A DNA stretch of 64,000 nt, taken from contig NZ_CP065707.1 of assembly GCF_016028255.1 (NCBI RefSeq), positions 248,001 through 312,000 on the forward strand, written 5' to 3'. Under the pieces are notes generated by a model, which ran no database searches, was not told where the DNA came from, and was given only the letters and a program-made list of their open reading frames with translations. This DNA comes from Streptococcus oralis. GTDB lineage: Bacteria; Bacillota; Bacilli; Lactobacillales; Streptococcaceae. Positions within the stretch are counted from its first letter, which is position 1. The number at the start of each line of letters is the position of its first letter. Made by a program: the position numbers and the translations under genes. Positions 54,713 through 61,822 of the stretch are shown piece after piece.

Positions 54713-54934
54713 TCATGAATTATCCTCCACCTCTGAAATCCCAAAATTCCTAACATCTGTAACCTCTTCAGGCAGAATTAAAACTCGCTCTTCGCCTGCA
54801 TCTAAAATAGCTAGGCGAAAGACTTCGTTATTTATCGCTATCTCTACCAACTTTTGCTCAGTCGTGTTATTTCGAAACACCAAACTGTGGCGAGTCTGTG
54901 TAAAAGTCTCTAGCGAGATACTCAGATTCTCCAT
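54713..54934 (-). CDS. 73-residue protein heading the peptide-exporter operon
   Basis: A small acidic protein with a hydrophobic central part (VEIAINNEVFRLAILDAGEERVLILPEEV, described in pieces) and no transmembrane helix. No family recognised. GAGGAAGAG is the ribosome site. It is the first gene after a dedicated promoter, 30 bases before the ATPase gene. The LAILDAG stretch has the L(-7), L(-4), A(-2), G(-1) pattern of a leader cleavage site for C39 peptidases, but the usual hydrophobic -12 residue is missing (asparagine instead). It may be the exported substrate, an accessory protein or an immunity factor. Confidence 0.6.
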   Translation of the reverse strand: MENLSISLETFTQTRHSLVFRNNTTEQKLVEIAINNEVFRLAILDAGEERVLILPEEVTDVRNFGISEVEDNS

Positions 54935-54971
54935 CTCTTCCTCCTACTCTAAATAACTCAATTAACCCTTC

Positions 54972-54999
54972 ATTACATCTCTAGCTTAACGCTTTCAAA
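54972..54999 (-). promoter_or_regulatory. Promoter of the peptide-exporter operon
   Basis: On the minus strand TTTGAA (54994-54999), 16-base spacer, TGTAAT (54972-54977). It lies between the terminator of the regulator gene and the 73-codon gene. GAAAGCGTTAA over the -35 resembles part of a cre site, weakly. Confidence 0.55.
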
Positions 55000-55001
55000 A
55001 A

Positions 55002-55028
55002 CAAAAAAACATGACAAAAATGTCATGT
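55002..55028 (-). terminator. Terminator of the RRNPP-like regulator gene
   Basis: On the minus strand ACATGACA-tttt-TGTCATGT (55009-55028) followed by a T run (55002-55008), starting on the last base of the stop codon. It separates regulator and operon transcription. Confidence 0.88.
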
Positions 55029-55951
55029 CAGCTCTTCATTTCCTCAAAAGTTTTTATATCTTTTTCTTTTTCTCCCAATATACGCGCTTCTAATACTTGG
55101 TCTCCAAATGCTTGAGCACAAATAACGGCTCTATCATATAAGTAGATAGCTTTTTCCTTATCCTGTTTATGAAATAAAGTACACATAGCATCTAGCATAT
55201 CAACAATTGGCTTGTTTTGAAAATCCTGCGATAAAATCATCAGCGTGTTCATCGCCTTAACATAAGGCTCAAAAGTGGAGTAAGATTTTTCCATCCATTG
55301 AACAGCTAAAGAATCAAGCACCGTTCTCTTTAACATATAGGCTGTCTCTAAATCGGATGAATTCGTTTCTCTCAGAAGTTTTTTAGAAAGTTCCCAAAAT
55401 AGTTCACGATGATACTCAGTCGGTCTTGCTAAACACGAAACCAAGTACAATTTTATGAGAAGCAAATCATTTACCGAGTAATTTTTTCTTATCTTTACTT
55501 GTTCAAAATACTCATCAAGCAAAGCATCACCAAACCCTGCATCTTCACTTACAAAGACATCAAAACTAGCTTGTAAGGCGCTGATTGCAATCTGCTCATC
55601 CTCAGGTAGACTATCATAATAGTGTTCGTAAACTCTGTCAAACAACTCTTCTTTAATATGAATTCTGTCATCATCTCCATAAGTTTGAAACTTAATAAGT
55701 TTATCCTTTAATATCAAGTACTCTGAAGGTAAAATCATATGATCCATATCTACTATATGTGAAATTGGACAGCCTAGTTTGTAAGCTATATACTCTACCT
55801 TAGATAAACTTGGGGAAGACTGCCCTGATTCAATCCGTGCTAATTGGCGTACTGTTATCTCGGTTTCATCATCACAAAGAGTTTCACGAGTGAGATGTTT
55901 CATCTCTCGCAACATTCGGATTCTTTTACCTACTTCCTTCTTGATATCCAT
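55028..55951 (-). CDS. RRNPP/Rgg-like regulator of the peptide-exporter locus
   Basis: A 307-residue regulator with an N-terminal XRE-type helix-turn-helix (about 7-65, LTRETLCDDETEITVRQLARIESGQSSPSLSKVEYIAYKLG in pieces) and a TPR-like helical domain (about 75-300), resembling PlcR/Rgg-type peptide-sensing regulators. The gene has its own good promoter and a terminator, and the operon it probably controls starts immediately downstream in the same direction. No short hydrophobic pheromone gene was found in the gaps around it. Confidence 0.82.
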   Translation of the reverse strand: MDIKKEVGKRIRMLREMKHLTRETLCDDETEITVRQLARIESGQSSPSLSKVEYIAYKLGCPISHIVDMDHMILPSEYLILKDKLIKFQTYGDDDRIHIKEELFDRVYEHYYDSLPEDEQIAISALQASFDVFVSEDAGFGDALLDEYFEQVKIRKNYSVNDLLLIKLYLVSCLARPTEYHRELFWELSKKLLRETNSSDLETAYMLKRTVLDSLAVQWMEKSYSTFEPYVKAMNTLMILSQDFQNKPIVDMLDAMCTLFHKQDKEKAIYLYDRAVICAQAFGDQVLEARILGEKEKDIKTFEEMKS

Positions 55952-56002
55952 CTCAAGATCTCCTGATCATTATTTAACGAACAATATTCTATTTTTTGTT
56001 AT

Positions 56003-56031
56003 ATTATACTATTTTTCATTGAACTAAGCAA
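56003..56031 (-). promoter_or_regulatory. Promoter of the RRNPP-like regulator gene
   Basis: On the minus strand TTGCTT (56026-56031), 17-base spacer, TATAAT (56003-56008). Confidence 0.75.
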
Positions 56032-56105
56032 TTTTTGAAATTTCACATTACAAAACCTAACTAAGCTAAACTATCTTTCGCATGCTAAATAGCAGTTGAC
56101 CTGCT

Positions 56106-56966
56106 TTACTTTTCTTGTGCCAATTCTTCAAAATCTTTTCCCAAAATGGCTTGTACTTCTAGTTGATTGGCATCTAGTTGGTGGTAAAATGCTGTTGGTA
56201 GCGACTCTAGGAATCTTGCATAATCCAAGCGAGCGATGGCTTCGTAGTCTTCTACTTTGGACCCATCACCAGAAATCTTCACTAGGTCAATCTCCCAAAC
56301 AAGCTCCTTGCCTGCCAGTTGCTCCGTATAGGATGCTGGTACAAAGGGTTCCTTTGGCAAAATCGTCTTGACTCCCTGGGCTAGGTGATAGATACCGTGC
56401 ACCTTGCCTTGAGCATCTGGGTAAAATCTCACACTGGCAAGGTAGGCATCAGATCCTTGAACTTTCTTGACCAGCTCTTCAAAACGTACCAGTCCGTTCT
56501 CAACCAAAAAGCTCTCGAGGTATTCCTTGTTGAGATAGATAGGGGACAAGAGCCCTTGGCAGTATACTAGACGAGCCGCCTTATCCGCTAGATAATTCTG
56601 AACTGTTTGTCGGAAATAAGCTTCAAATTCAAACCCTTCTAGCCCTTCTACCACTTGCCCCAACTTGCTCGATAGGGCTTGGAGGAGAGCTTCTACAATC
56701 TCCCAGTCCGCTCTAGTAAGGAAGTCTGGAATCACCACTTGATAGCCTTTTCGACTATCCGCATAGTTCACCTTGAAGAGAAATTGTGACTGACCTACAA
56801 TCCCACACTCGATATACTCGAGACGATTGAGGGGCTGACGGAGATAGACCGCATCATAACTGTGTGACTCCAAGCCTTCCACCAAGGCCAAGATAGACTT
56901 GGCAGTCAAGACCTCCTGTTGTCCTAGAATGCTTTCTTTATTTGGGATAAAAAATGTTTTCGCCAT
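56106..56966 (-). CDS. DUF4299-family protein
   Basis: A 286-residue cytoplasmic protein with no signal peptide or membrane segments, resembling streptococcal DUF4299 proteins (from memory). Opening MAKTFFIPNKESILGQQEVLTAKSI. No catalytic motif is recognised. The ATG at 56964-56966 has AAAGGAGGCC. A cre-like site lies between its -10 element and the start codon, suggesting glucose repression. Function unknown. Confidence 0.75.
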   Translation of the reverse strand: MAKTFFIPNKESILGQQEVLTAKSILALVEGLESHSYDAVYLRQPLNRLEYIECGIVGQSQFLFKVNYADSRKGYQVVIPDFLTRADWEIVEALLQALSSKLGQVVEGLEGFEFEAYFRQTVQNYLADKAARLVYCQGLLSPIYLNKEYLESFLVENGLVRFEELVKKVQGSDAYLASVRFYPDAQGKVHGIYHLAQGVKTILPKEPFVPASYTEQLAGKELVWEIDLVKISGDGSKVEDYEAIARLDYARFLESLPTAFYHQLDANQLEVQAILGKDFEELAQEK

Positions 56967-56979
56967 AACTGGCCTCCTT

Positions 56980-57002
56980 TGAAATCGTTTACATATAGTA
57001 TA
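56980..57002 (-). promoter_or_regulatory. Promoter and cre-like site of the DUF4299 gene
   Basis: On the minus strand the -10 TATACT (56997-57002) is followed at once by TGTAAACGATTTCA (56980-56993), which fits TGWAARCGYTWNCW at 13 of 14 positions. Position over the transcription start suggests CcpA blocking. Confidence 0.6.
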
Positions 57003-57689
57003 ACCTATTTTCCTGAAAGATACAGAAACAAACTTTAGATTTTTAGATAAAAAGCATAGAAAAACAGCCCCTGAAAATTGCTTGACATTCAGCAGACTAA
57101 AAGTAATCGGTATTCACACACCCTAGAAATGCAATAAAGACGACCAAAGGAATCGTCTTTATTTTCTGTAAGTAAATTCTATATAGCTTATACTGTCCTT
57201 ATCTATATTGCTATCCGACTTTAATTTTGTAGCTAACTGCCATGCTTGTTCAAAATATTTTCTAAATACCCCCACCAATTCCTTTCAAAGAATATGGATA
57301 AGACGCATAAGATGATGAGACAAAAATAACCTCTTCCTTATCAATTATTACAAATTGAATCTTTGAAAATTTTATTTTTTCTTCCTTATTATCAAAGTAT
57401 CTACACGAATAATTGGAATCGTAACTTAGATGTTCAAGCATTTCGTCTATATTACGCTTATAACTAAAGGTAAGTATTTCTTTATAATCTCATATATCTT
57501 TTTAATTTGCTTATCAATTTAATTGCCTATATGTTCCTTCTTAGCATCATTTCTTCGTATAGGATTTATTTTCATAAAATCTTGCTAATTAAAGTCACAA
57601 AATCAATACATATTCTGAGAATATATCTGAATTTCATAAAAAGGCAATGAATAAACTTCTAAGAAAGCAAGACTCATTCTGAGCTCTTC
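57003..57689. other. Gene-poor stretch with one decayed gene
   Basis: About 690 bases without an intact gene. From 57159 to about 57530 the minus strand carries a frameshifted gene remnant (listed separately), preceded on its downstream side by an inverted repeat AATAAAGACGA...TCGTCTTTATT (57133-57163). Nothing else is recognisable. Confidence 0.6.
57159..57530 (-). pseudogene. Frameshifted remnant of an unknown gene
   Basis: Three open stretches read continuously only across frameshifts. DKQIKKIYEIIKK (about 57530-57490) continues, in another frame, as EILTFSYKRNIDEMLEHLSYD..., then KIQFVIIDKEEVIFVSSSYASYPYSLKGIGGGI and a stop; a further shift gives KYFEQAWQLATKLKSDS... to a stop at 57159-57161. 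Residue choice is protein-like throughout. It may be the C-terminal half of a regulator with a sensing domain, but the family is not recognised. Confidence 0.6.
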
Positions 57690-58049
57690 TTACTTTTTAT
57701 CCTGCTGCGTCAGCTCCTGATTGTAGGACAAGGCTAGCTTGATCCAGTAAGACAGTTCTTTTTGTGCTTCACCATCTAAATCAATATAGCCATGATAAAG
57801 CCTACCCTTCATTAAAGTCACACTGGCACCATTTTTAGGCAGGACCTGCTTTTCCATTTCCTTACCAATGCGGACCATGACAAGCTCTTGACTTCTCGAA
57901 CTCACAGTAACGGTCATCTTACCTTGGACCATAAAAGCCAAACCACCAAACATCTTCTTCTCTTCTACCTCTTCTTCAAAAACATGAGGAGGAAGTTCAG
58001 TAGCTAAAATGGTACGAATCTGTTGAGCTAAAGATTTACTATACGCCAT
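57690..58049 (-). CDS. TfoX N-terminal domain-family protein
   Basis: A 119-residue protein matching the TfoX N-terminal domain: VEEKKMFGGLAFMVQGKMTVTVSS near residues 28-51, and a later YWIKLALSYN. Proteobacterial TfoX regulates competence, but stand-alone Gram-positive members have unknown roles. It follows the VOC gene by 9 bases and probably belongs to one transcript with it and the AraC-type gene. Confidence 0.83.
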   Translation of the reverse strand: MAYSKSLAQQIRTILATELPPHVFEEEVEEKKMFGGLAFMVQGKMTVTVSSRSQELVMVRIGKEMEKQVLPKNGASVTLMKGRLYHGYIDLDGEAQKELSYWIKLALSYNQELTQQDKK

Positions 58050-58058
58050 CGCTCTCCT

Positions 58059-58475
58059 CTAATTCATCATCACATCCCAGCCGATACCAAAACGGTCAAT
58101 TAAGCGGGCATAAAACTTAGCAAAAAATTGATTCTCTAGAGCATAGAGAATCTGTCCACCTTCAGCAAGCTTAGCAAAAAGCTCATCGGCTTCTTCTCTA
58201 CTGTCTGGGCTCAGAACTAACCATTGATTGGGCTGATGATTGCTAGGAATAGATAGGTCGTTAAAAATGCCTACATCCTCACCATTCAGGGTCAAGTTTT
58301 CCGTATCTAAGGCAATCCAAGCAATCTTATCCCGTTTTGCTGCAGGAAGGTCAGCTGGATCCATCATATCACTGGCTCGGACAAGTCCCTTTATCTCTGT
58401 CTGAAAAAGATCTGCATAAAAACGAAAAGCTTCTTCGGCCTGACCATTAAAACTTAAAAACACGTCTAATTTCAT
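58059..58475 (-). CDS. VOC-superfamily protein (PhnB/3-demethylubiquinone methyltransferase-like)
   Basis: A 138-residue VOC-fold protein (LDVFLSFNGQAEEAFRFYADLFQTEI at the start, then NQWLVLSPDSREEADELFAKLAEGG), of the family labelled PhnB-like or 3-demethylubiquinone-9 3-methyltransferase. The true activity in streptococci is unknown. GGAGGAACAATA precedes the ATG at 58473-58475. Middle gene of an AraC-VOC-TfoX set. Confidence 0.85.
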   Translation of the reverse strand: MKLDVFLSFNGQAEEAFRFYADLFQTEIKGLVRASDMMDPADLPAAKRDKIAWIALDTENLTLNGEDVGIFNDLSIPSNHQPNQWLVLSPDSREEADELFAKLAEGGQILYALENQFFAKFYARLIDRFGIGWDVMMN

Positions 58476-58531
58476 TATTGTTCCTCCAATTTTTTATATC
58501 TGAGAATAAATCTCTAGTATCAGTTTATCAA

Positions 58532-59335
58532 TTAGGATAAAAATTTTCTTATTCTCAATTGCGCTTGTTTGGCTAGGGAACGCATGATTAAAACTGGAAG
58601 ATTAACTGTAATAGGTGGATCACTGGGCAAGGGCCTGCGCATGCTGATTTCCTCTTGATAGATGCTATCGCCTGCAAAAGTGAGAGGCTCATCGCTGCCC
58701 CAGCGAAAGTTATGCTTCAAGACATAGTTTTTAGTTAGGCGTAAATCTTCCAGCAATTCACAGGCCAAAAGATAGTAGCGACCATCGGGTACATTTTCAA
58801 AAGTAAACCGGCTCTCCTGACTCAGTGCTACTCCGATAACCGGCTCTTCTTTGGGTATTCGGGTTTTAAACAACCCGACACAGCTAAGGCGTGGTTCATA
58901 CCCCTCAGGATAAGATAGCGCCACAGTCAGCCTATTGTCACTTTTACAGTCGGGATTCTGATGTAACAAAGCTCCCTTCTCATCTAGCTGTTTTACCATA
59001 AAATCATAAGCCTTGGTTGATTCTTGGTAGTATTTTTTAGGCGAAAGTCCAGTATGCCGCTTAAAAGTATTGGAAAAACTGCCTAGACTATCATAACCAG
59101 CTTCCATAGATGTCTCGGTCACATTTTGCCGGCTTTCTACAATCTCCTGAATTCCTTTTTCCATCTTAAGAGCTTCCACATATTGCTTGATAGAAAATCC
59201 CATCTTTTTCTTGAAAGTTCTGGATAGATGGAAAGGACTATAATGGAAATGCTCAGCCAAATCGGTCAGACTCAGCTCTTCATCTGCATGCTGACGCAGA
59301 TAGGCTGCCACTTCTTCCATAATAGCTTTAGACAT
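58532..59335 (-). CDS. AraC-family regulator with effector-binding (GyrI-like) domain
   Basis: A 267-residue regulator. Two AraC helix-turn-helix units occupy about 1-105 (LTDLAEHFHYSPFHLSRTFKKKMGFSIKQY and AGYDSLGSFSNTFKRHTGLSPKKYYQ, in pieces). The rest is a GyrI/BmrR-like effector domain (about 120-265). I chose ATG 59333-59335 with AAAGGAGC upstream. It probably regulates the downstream VOC and TfoX-like genes in response to a small molecule; that is inferred from position. Confidence 0.87.
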   Translation of the reverse strand: MSKAIMEEVAAYLRQHADEELSLTDLAEHFHYSPFHLSRTFKKKMGFSIKQYVEALKMEKGIQEIVESRQNVTETSMEAGYDSLGSFSNTFKRHTGLSPKKYYQESTKAYDFMVKQLDEKGALLHQNPDCKSDNRLTVALSYPEGYEPRLSCVGLFKTRIPKEEPVIGVALSQESRFTFENVPDGRYYLLACELLEDLRLTKNYVLKHNFRWGSDEPLTFAGDSIYQEEISMRRPLPSDPPITVNLPVLIMRSLAKQAQLRIRKFLS

Positions 59336-59441
59336 AGACCTGCTCCTTTCCCATTTATTCAACCCCATTATATCACATCAAAAAGAAAGGACAAAAAATC
59401 GAAACCTGAATAATGAAAATCTAAGCTTTAAATAAATAATG

Positions 59442-59476
59442 AAAAAACTTTAGACGCTATCCGCCTAAAGTTTTTT
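59442..59476 (-). terminator. Terminator of trhO
   Basis: On the minus strand AAAAACTTTAGg-(cggatagcg)-tCTAAAGTTTTTT, strong stem with T run, about 15 bases after the trhO stop. Confidence 0.85.
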
Positions 59477-59491
59477 ATCTTCACGACTAAA

Positions 59492-60478
59492 TTACTGAGC
59501 CACCAATGTTTCCAAGCTTTCACCGATAGCTGCTAGGCGCTCAACAACTTCTGCTTGTGTCAATTCATTTTCTGAAACATAGCGGTTACGTGGGTGAACA
59601 CGACACTCGTGTGAGCAGCCACGAAGGTACTTGTCTTCATTTTCTTCTGATGTTAGGATACGACGGTTACAGAAAGGATTTCCACAGTTGACATAGCGTT
59701 CACATGGTGTTCCATCAAACCAGTCTTTCCCTACGATGGTTGGGTTAACATGGTTGACATCGACTGCGATACGCTCGTCAAAGACGTACATTTTCCCATC
59801 CCAAAGCTCGCCTTGAACTTCTGGATCTTTACCGTAAGTTGCGATACCGCCATGAAGCTGACCGACATCTTTGTAGCCTTCACGAACCATCCAGCCTGAG
59901 AATTTCTCACAACGAACTCCACCTGTACAGTAAACCACGACACGTTTGTCCATGAATTTTTCCTTGTTGTCACGAACCCATTGTGGCAACTCACGGAAGT
60001 TGCGGATGTCTGGGCGAATAGCTCCGCGGAAGTGTCCTAGGTCGTACTCATAATCGTTACGTGTGTCAAGGACAACTGTATCTTCGTCAAGAAGGGCTTC
60101 TTTGAACTCTTTTGGAGACAAGTAAGCACCTGTTGTTTCAAGTGGGTTGATGTCGTTGTCAAAGTCGTTGTCTTCCAAACCAAGGTGGACAATTTCTTTC
60201 TTGTAGCGAACAAACATCTTCTTGAAGGCTTGTTCATTTTCTTCGTCAATCTTGAACCAGAGGTCTTCCATTCCTGGGAGGCTGTGAACGTAGTCCATGT
60301 ATTTTTGAGTTGTTTCGTAGTCACCCGAAACGGTTCCGTTGATTCCCTCGTCAGCGACTAGGATACGACCTTTGAGGCCGATTGATTTACAGAAAGCCAA
60401 GTGATCTGCCGCAAATTGCTCTGCATTTTCAATTGGAGTATAGAGGTAGTAAAGTAAGACACGAATATCTTTTGCCAT
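59492..60478 (-). CDS. trhO: tRNA uridine(34) hydroxylase TrhO (rhodanese family)
   Basis: A 328-residue protein of the YceA/TrhO (UPF0176) family that hydroxylates wobble uridine 34 in tRNAs using oxygen. An N-terminal acylphosphatase-like domain (about 1-95) precedes a rhodanese domain with active-site cysteine in [13 protein letters not shown] (about 175-187), and a C-terminal part with cysteines ([18 protein letters not shown] and [13 protein letters not shown]). I chose ATG 60476-60478. The promoter and a CodY-box-like motif are in the upstream region. Confidence 0.92.
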   Translation of the reverse strand: MAKDIRVLLYYLYTPIENAEQFAADHLAFCKSIGLKGRILVADEGINGTVSGDYETTQKYMDYVHSLPGMEDLWFKIDEENEQAFKKMFVRYKKEIVHLGLEDNDFDNDINPLETTGAYLSPKEFKEALLDEDTVVLDTRNDYEYDLGHFRGAIRPDIRNFRELPQWVRDNKEKFMDKRVVVYCTGGVRCEKFSGWMVREGYKDVGQLHGGIATYGKDPEVQGELWDGKMYVFDERIAVDVNHVNPTIVGKDWFDGTPCERYVNCGNPFCNRRILTSEENEDKYLRGCSHECRVHPRNRYVSENELTQAEVVERLAAIGESLETLVAQ

Positions 60479-60504
60479 AAGATTTGTTCTCTTTTCTATT
60501 CTTA

Positions 60505-60519
60505 AATTTTCAGAATTTT
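60505..60519. promoter_or_regulatory. CodY-box-like motif in the trhO leader
   Basis: AATTTTCAGAATTTT matches the CodY consensus AATTTTCWGAAAATT at 13 of 15 positions. It lies downstream of the trhO -10, between promoter and start codon. AT-rich genomes give chance matches, so support is modest. Confidence 0.35.
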
Positions 60520-60534
60520 TCATCTAACTATACT

Positions 60535-60563
60535 AGTATACCCACTTGGGAAAGTGATTGCAA
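60535..60563 (-). promoter_or_regulatory. Promoter of trhO
   Basis: On the minus strand TTGCAA (60558-60563), 17-base spacer and TATACT (60535-60540), giving a leader of about 50 bases. Confidence 0.7.
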
Positions 60564-60609
60564 TTTATTTGACCGGAAATTGTAGAAAGAGTCCTACCCC
60601 TGCACTTCA

Positions 60610-60906
60610 TCAGTAACCATAGCGAATCGCAGATAATTCTCTCAATTTTTTTATTTGCTCGGCTTGACTTTTTGACAAACTTAGCTTGTTATCAATCAAC
60701 ACACGTGAGATGTCAACGTTCATTTGGCTCAGAATAAATGGAGTAGAGGTTCCATCGTCCTTTAATCGTTTTTTATAAATCACTAACTGATTTTTCAAGG
60801 GAGAAAGTTGAGGCGCATCCTTTATATCTTCCAATAGATGATCTATAATAGCCATCGCTTCACAACGCCTTTCACTTCCTCCAGCAAACCATTTTAATGA
60901 TGTCAT
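60610..60906 (-). CDS. Bacteriocin immunity protein (EntA-immunity-like)
   Basis: A 98-residue helical protein resembling the enterocin A immunity family: four amphipathic helices, AIIDHLLEDIKDAP, LVIYKKRLKDDGTSTPFILSQMNVDISRVLIDN, and a flexible tail (AEQIKKLRELSAIRYGY). Such cytosolic proteins protect producers from pediocin-like bacteriocins by acting at the mannose PTS receptor. I chose ATG 60904-60906, with GGAGGAAAA upstream. No bacteriocin gene is adjacent. The following upstream gene is a CPBP protease. Confidence 0.75.
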   Translation of the reverse strand: MTSLKWFAGGSERRCEAMAIIDHLLEDIKDAPQLSPLKNQLVIYKKRLKDDGTSTPFILSQMNVDISRVLIDNKLSLSKSQAEQIKKLRELSAIRYGY

Positions 60907-60974
60907 TCTCATTTTCCTCCAGAAACTCACTTATAAATTGAAAAACTATAATTCCTCACTCTCGCGCCAATATT

Positions 60975-61664
60975 TTACCCAAACACCCTATGTAAAAAAG
61001 TCAGCAAAAATGGCACGGTCGCTACAATATTATTGATCACATGCACTGCATAGGATGGATAAATGCTCTTGGTATAGCGGGTCAAACCAGCAAAGATGAT
61101 CCCAACTGTTGCAAAGACGAAGATATCTAACAGACTAGGCAGGCTTGAAAAATGAGGGAGAGCAAATAAAATAGAAGGAAGAAGCAAATCAAGACCAAAT
61201 CGCGAATGCTTAAAGAAAGCGTGTTGCAGTAATCCTCTATAGATTAACTCTTCCATCAGTGGAACCAGAAAGAACAGGGCTATATAAATACCTAGCTCTG
61301 CAAAGTTAGTCCCACTATAACCAATCAATACAGCCCAACCTTCCGCAATTGACTGGACATGTTTAGCTGTCTGAACGTTAAAAGAGATCTGGAGCACTAC
61401 CACTAATACTGTCAAAATCGAATACCAAAGCCATTTTTTTCTTGGAATGCGAAAGAGATAACCATGGCCTGTCTTAACCAGAATCCAAATCATGACTCCA
61501 CTAAATAGCAAACTCAAGATATTTCGAATCCAGAAGAAATTTCCTATCTGAGAAGAAAATTGCCAATAGTTTTGGACGATAAGAGTCAGCTGAGAAAGAC
61601 CAAATACGAAAAATAGGTAAGAGAAGACAGCACTCATTTTGAAAAGAAGACGATATTTTTTCAT
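60975..61664 (-). CDS. CPBP intramembrane metalloprotease (immunity-type)
   Basis: A 229-residue CPBP membrane protein: EELIYRGLLQHAFF (motif 1, about 140), FALPHFSS (motif 2), and HVINNI (motif 3) near the C-terminus, with about seven hydrophobic segments. Different from the three copies at 16-18 kb. Adjacent to a bacteriocin immunity protein in the same orientation, so a self-immunity role is plausible. A ribosome site with AGGGGA precedes the ATG at 61662-61664. Confidence 0.84.
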   Translation of the reverse strand: MKKYRLLFKMSAVFSYLFFVFGLSQLTLIVQNYWQFSSQIGNFFWIRNILSLLFSGVMIWILVKTGHGYLFRIPRKKWLWYSILTVLVVVLQISFNVQTAKHVQSIAEGWAVLIGYSGTNFAELGIYIALFFLVPLMEELIYRGLLQHAFFKHSRFGLDLLLPSILFALPHFSSLPSLLDIFVFATVGIIFAGLTRYTKSIYPSYAVHVINNIVATVPFLLTFLHRVFG

Positions 61665-61735
61665 AATAAATCCCCTATATATATGTGTATCCCATCACCT
61701 AAACTCTCAGAATTGCTACTTTCATTTTTACATCC

Positions 61736-61778
61736 TAAAAATCACTACCTCCCCTAGAGAACTAAGGAAGGCAGTGAT
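61736..61778 (-). terminator. Terminator of the N-glycan binding lipoprotein gene
   Basis: On the minus strand ATCACT-CCT-CC...GG-AGG-AGTGAT (61741-61778) followed by TTTTT (61736-61740). About 45 bases beyond the ngtS stop. Confidence 0.82.
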
Positions 61779-61822
61779 CACATTTTTAGGAATTAGGAAT
61801 GAATACACGAAATCAATCGATC

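Noticed and set aside
54935..56105. Short pheromone gene next to the regulator at 55028-55951
   Set aside because: ATG-started frames in the flanking gaps are at most about six codons long (for example MKNSII and MRKIV) and lack ribosome sites; none looks like a pheromone.
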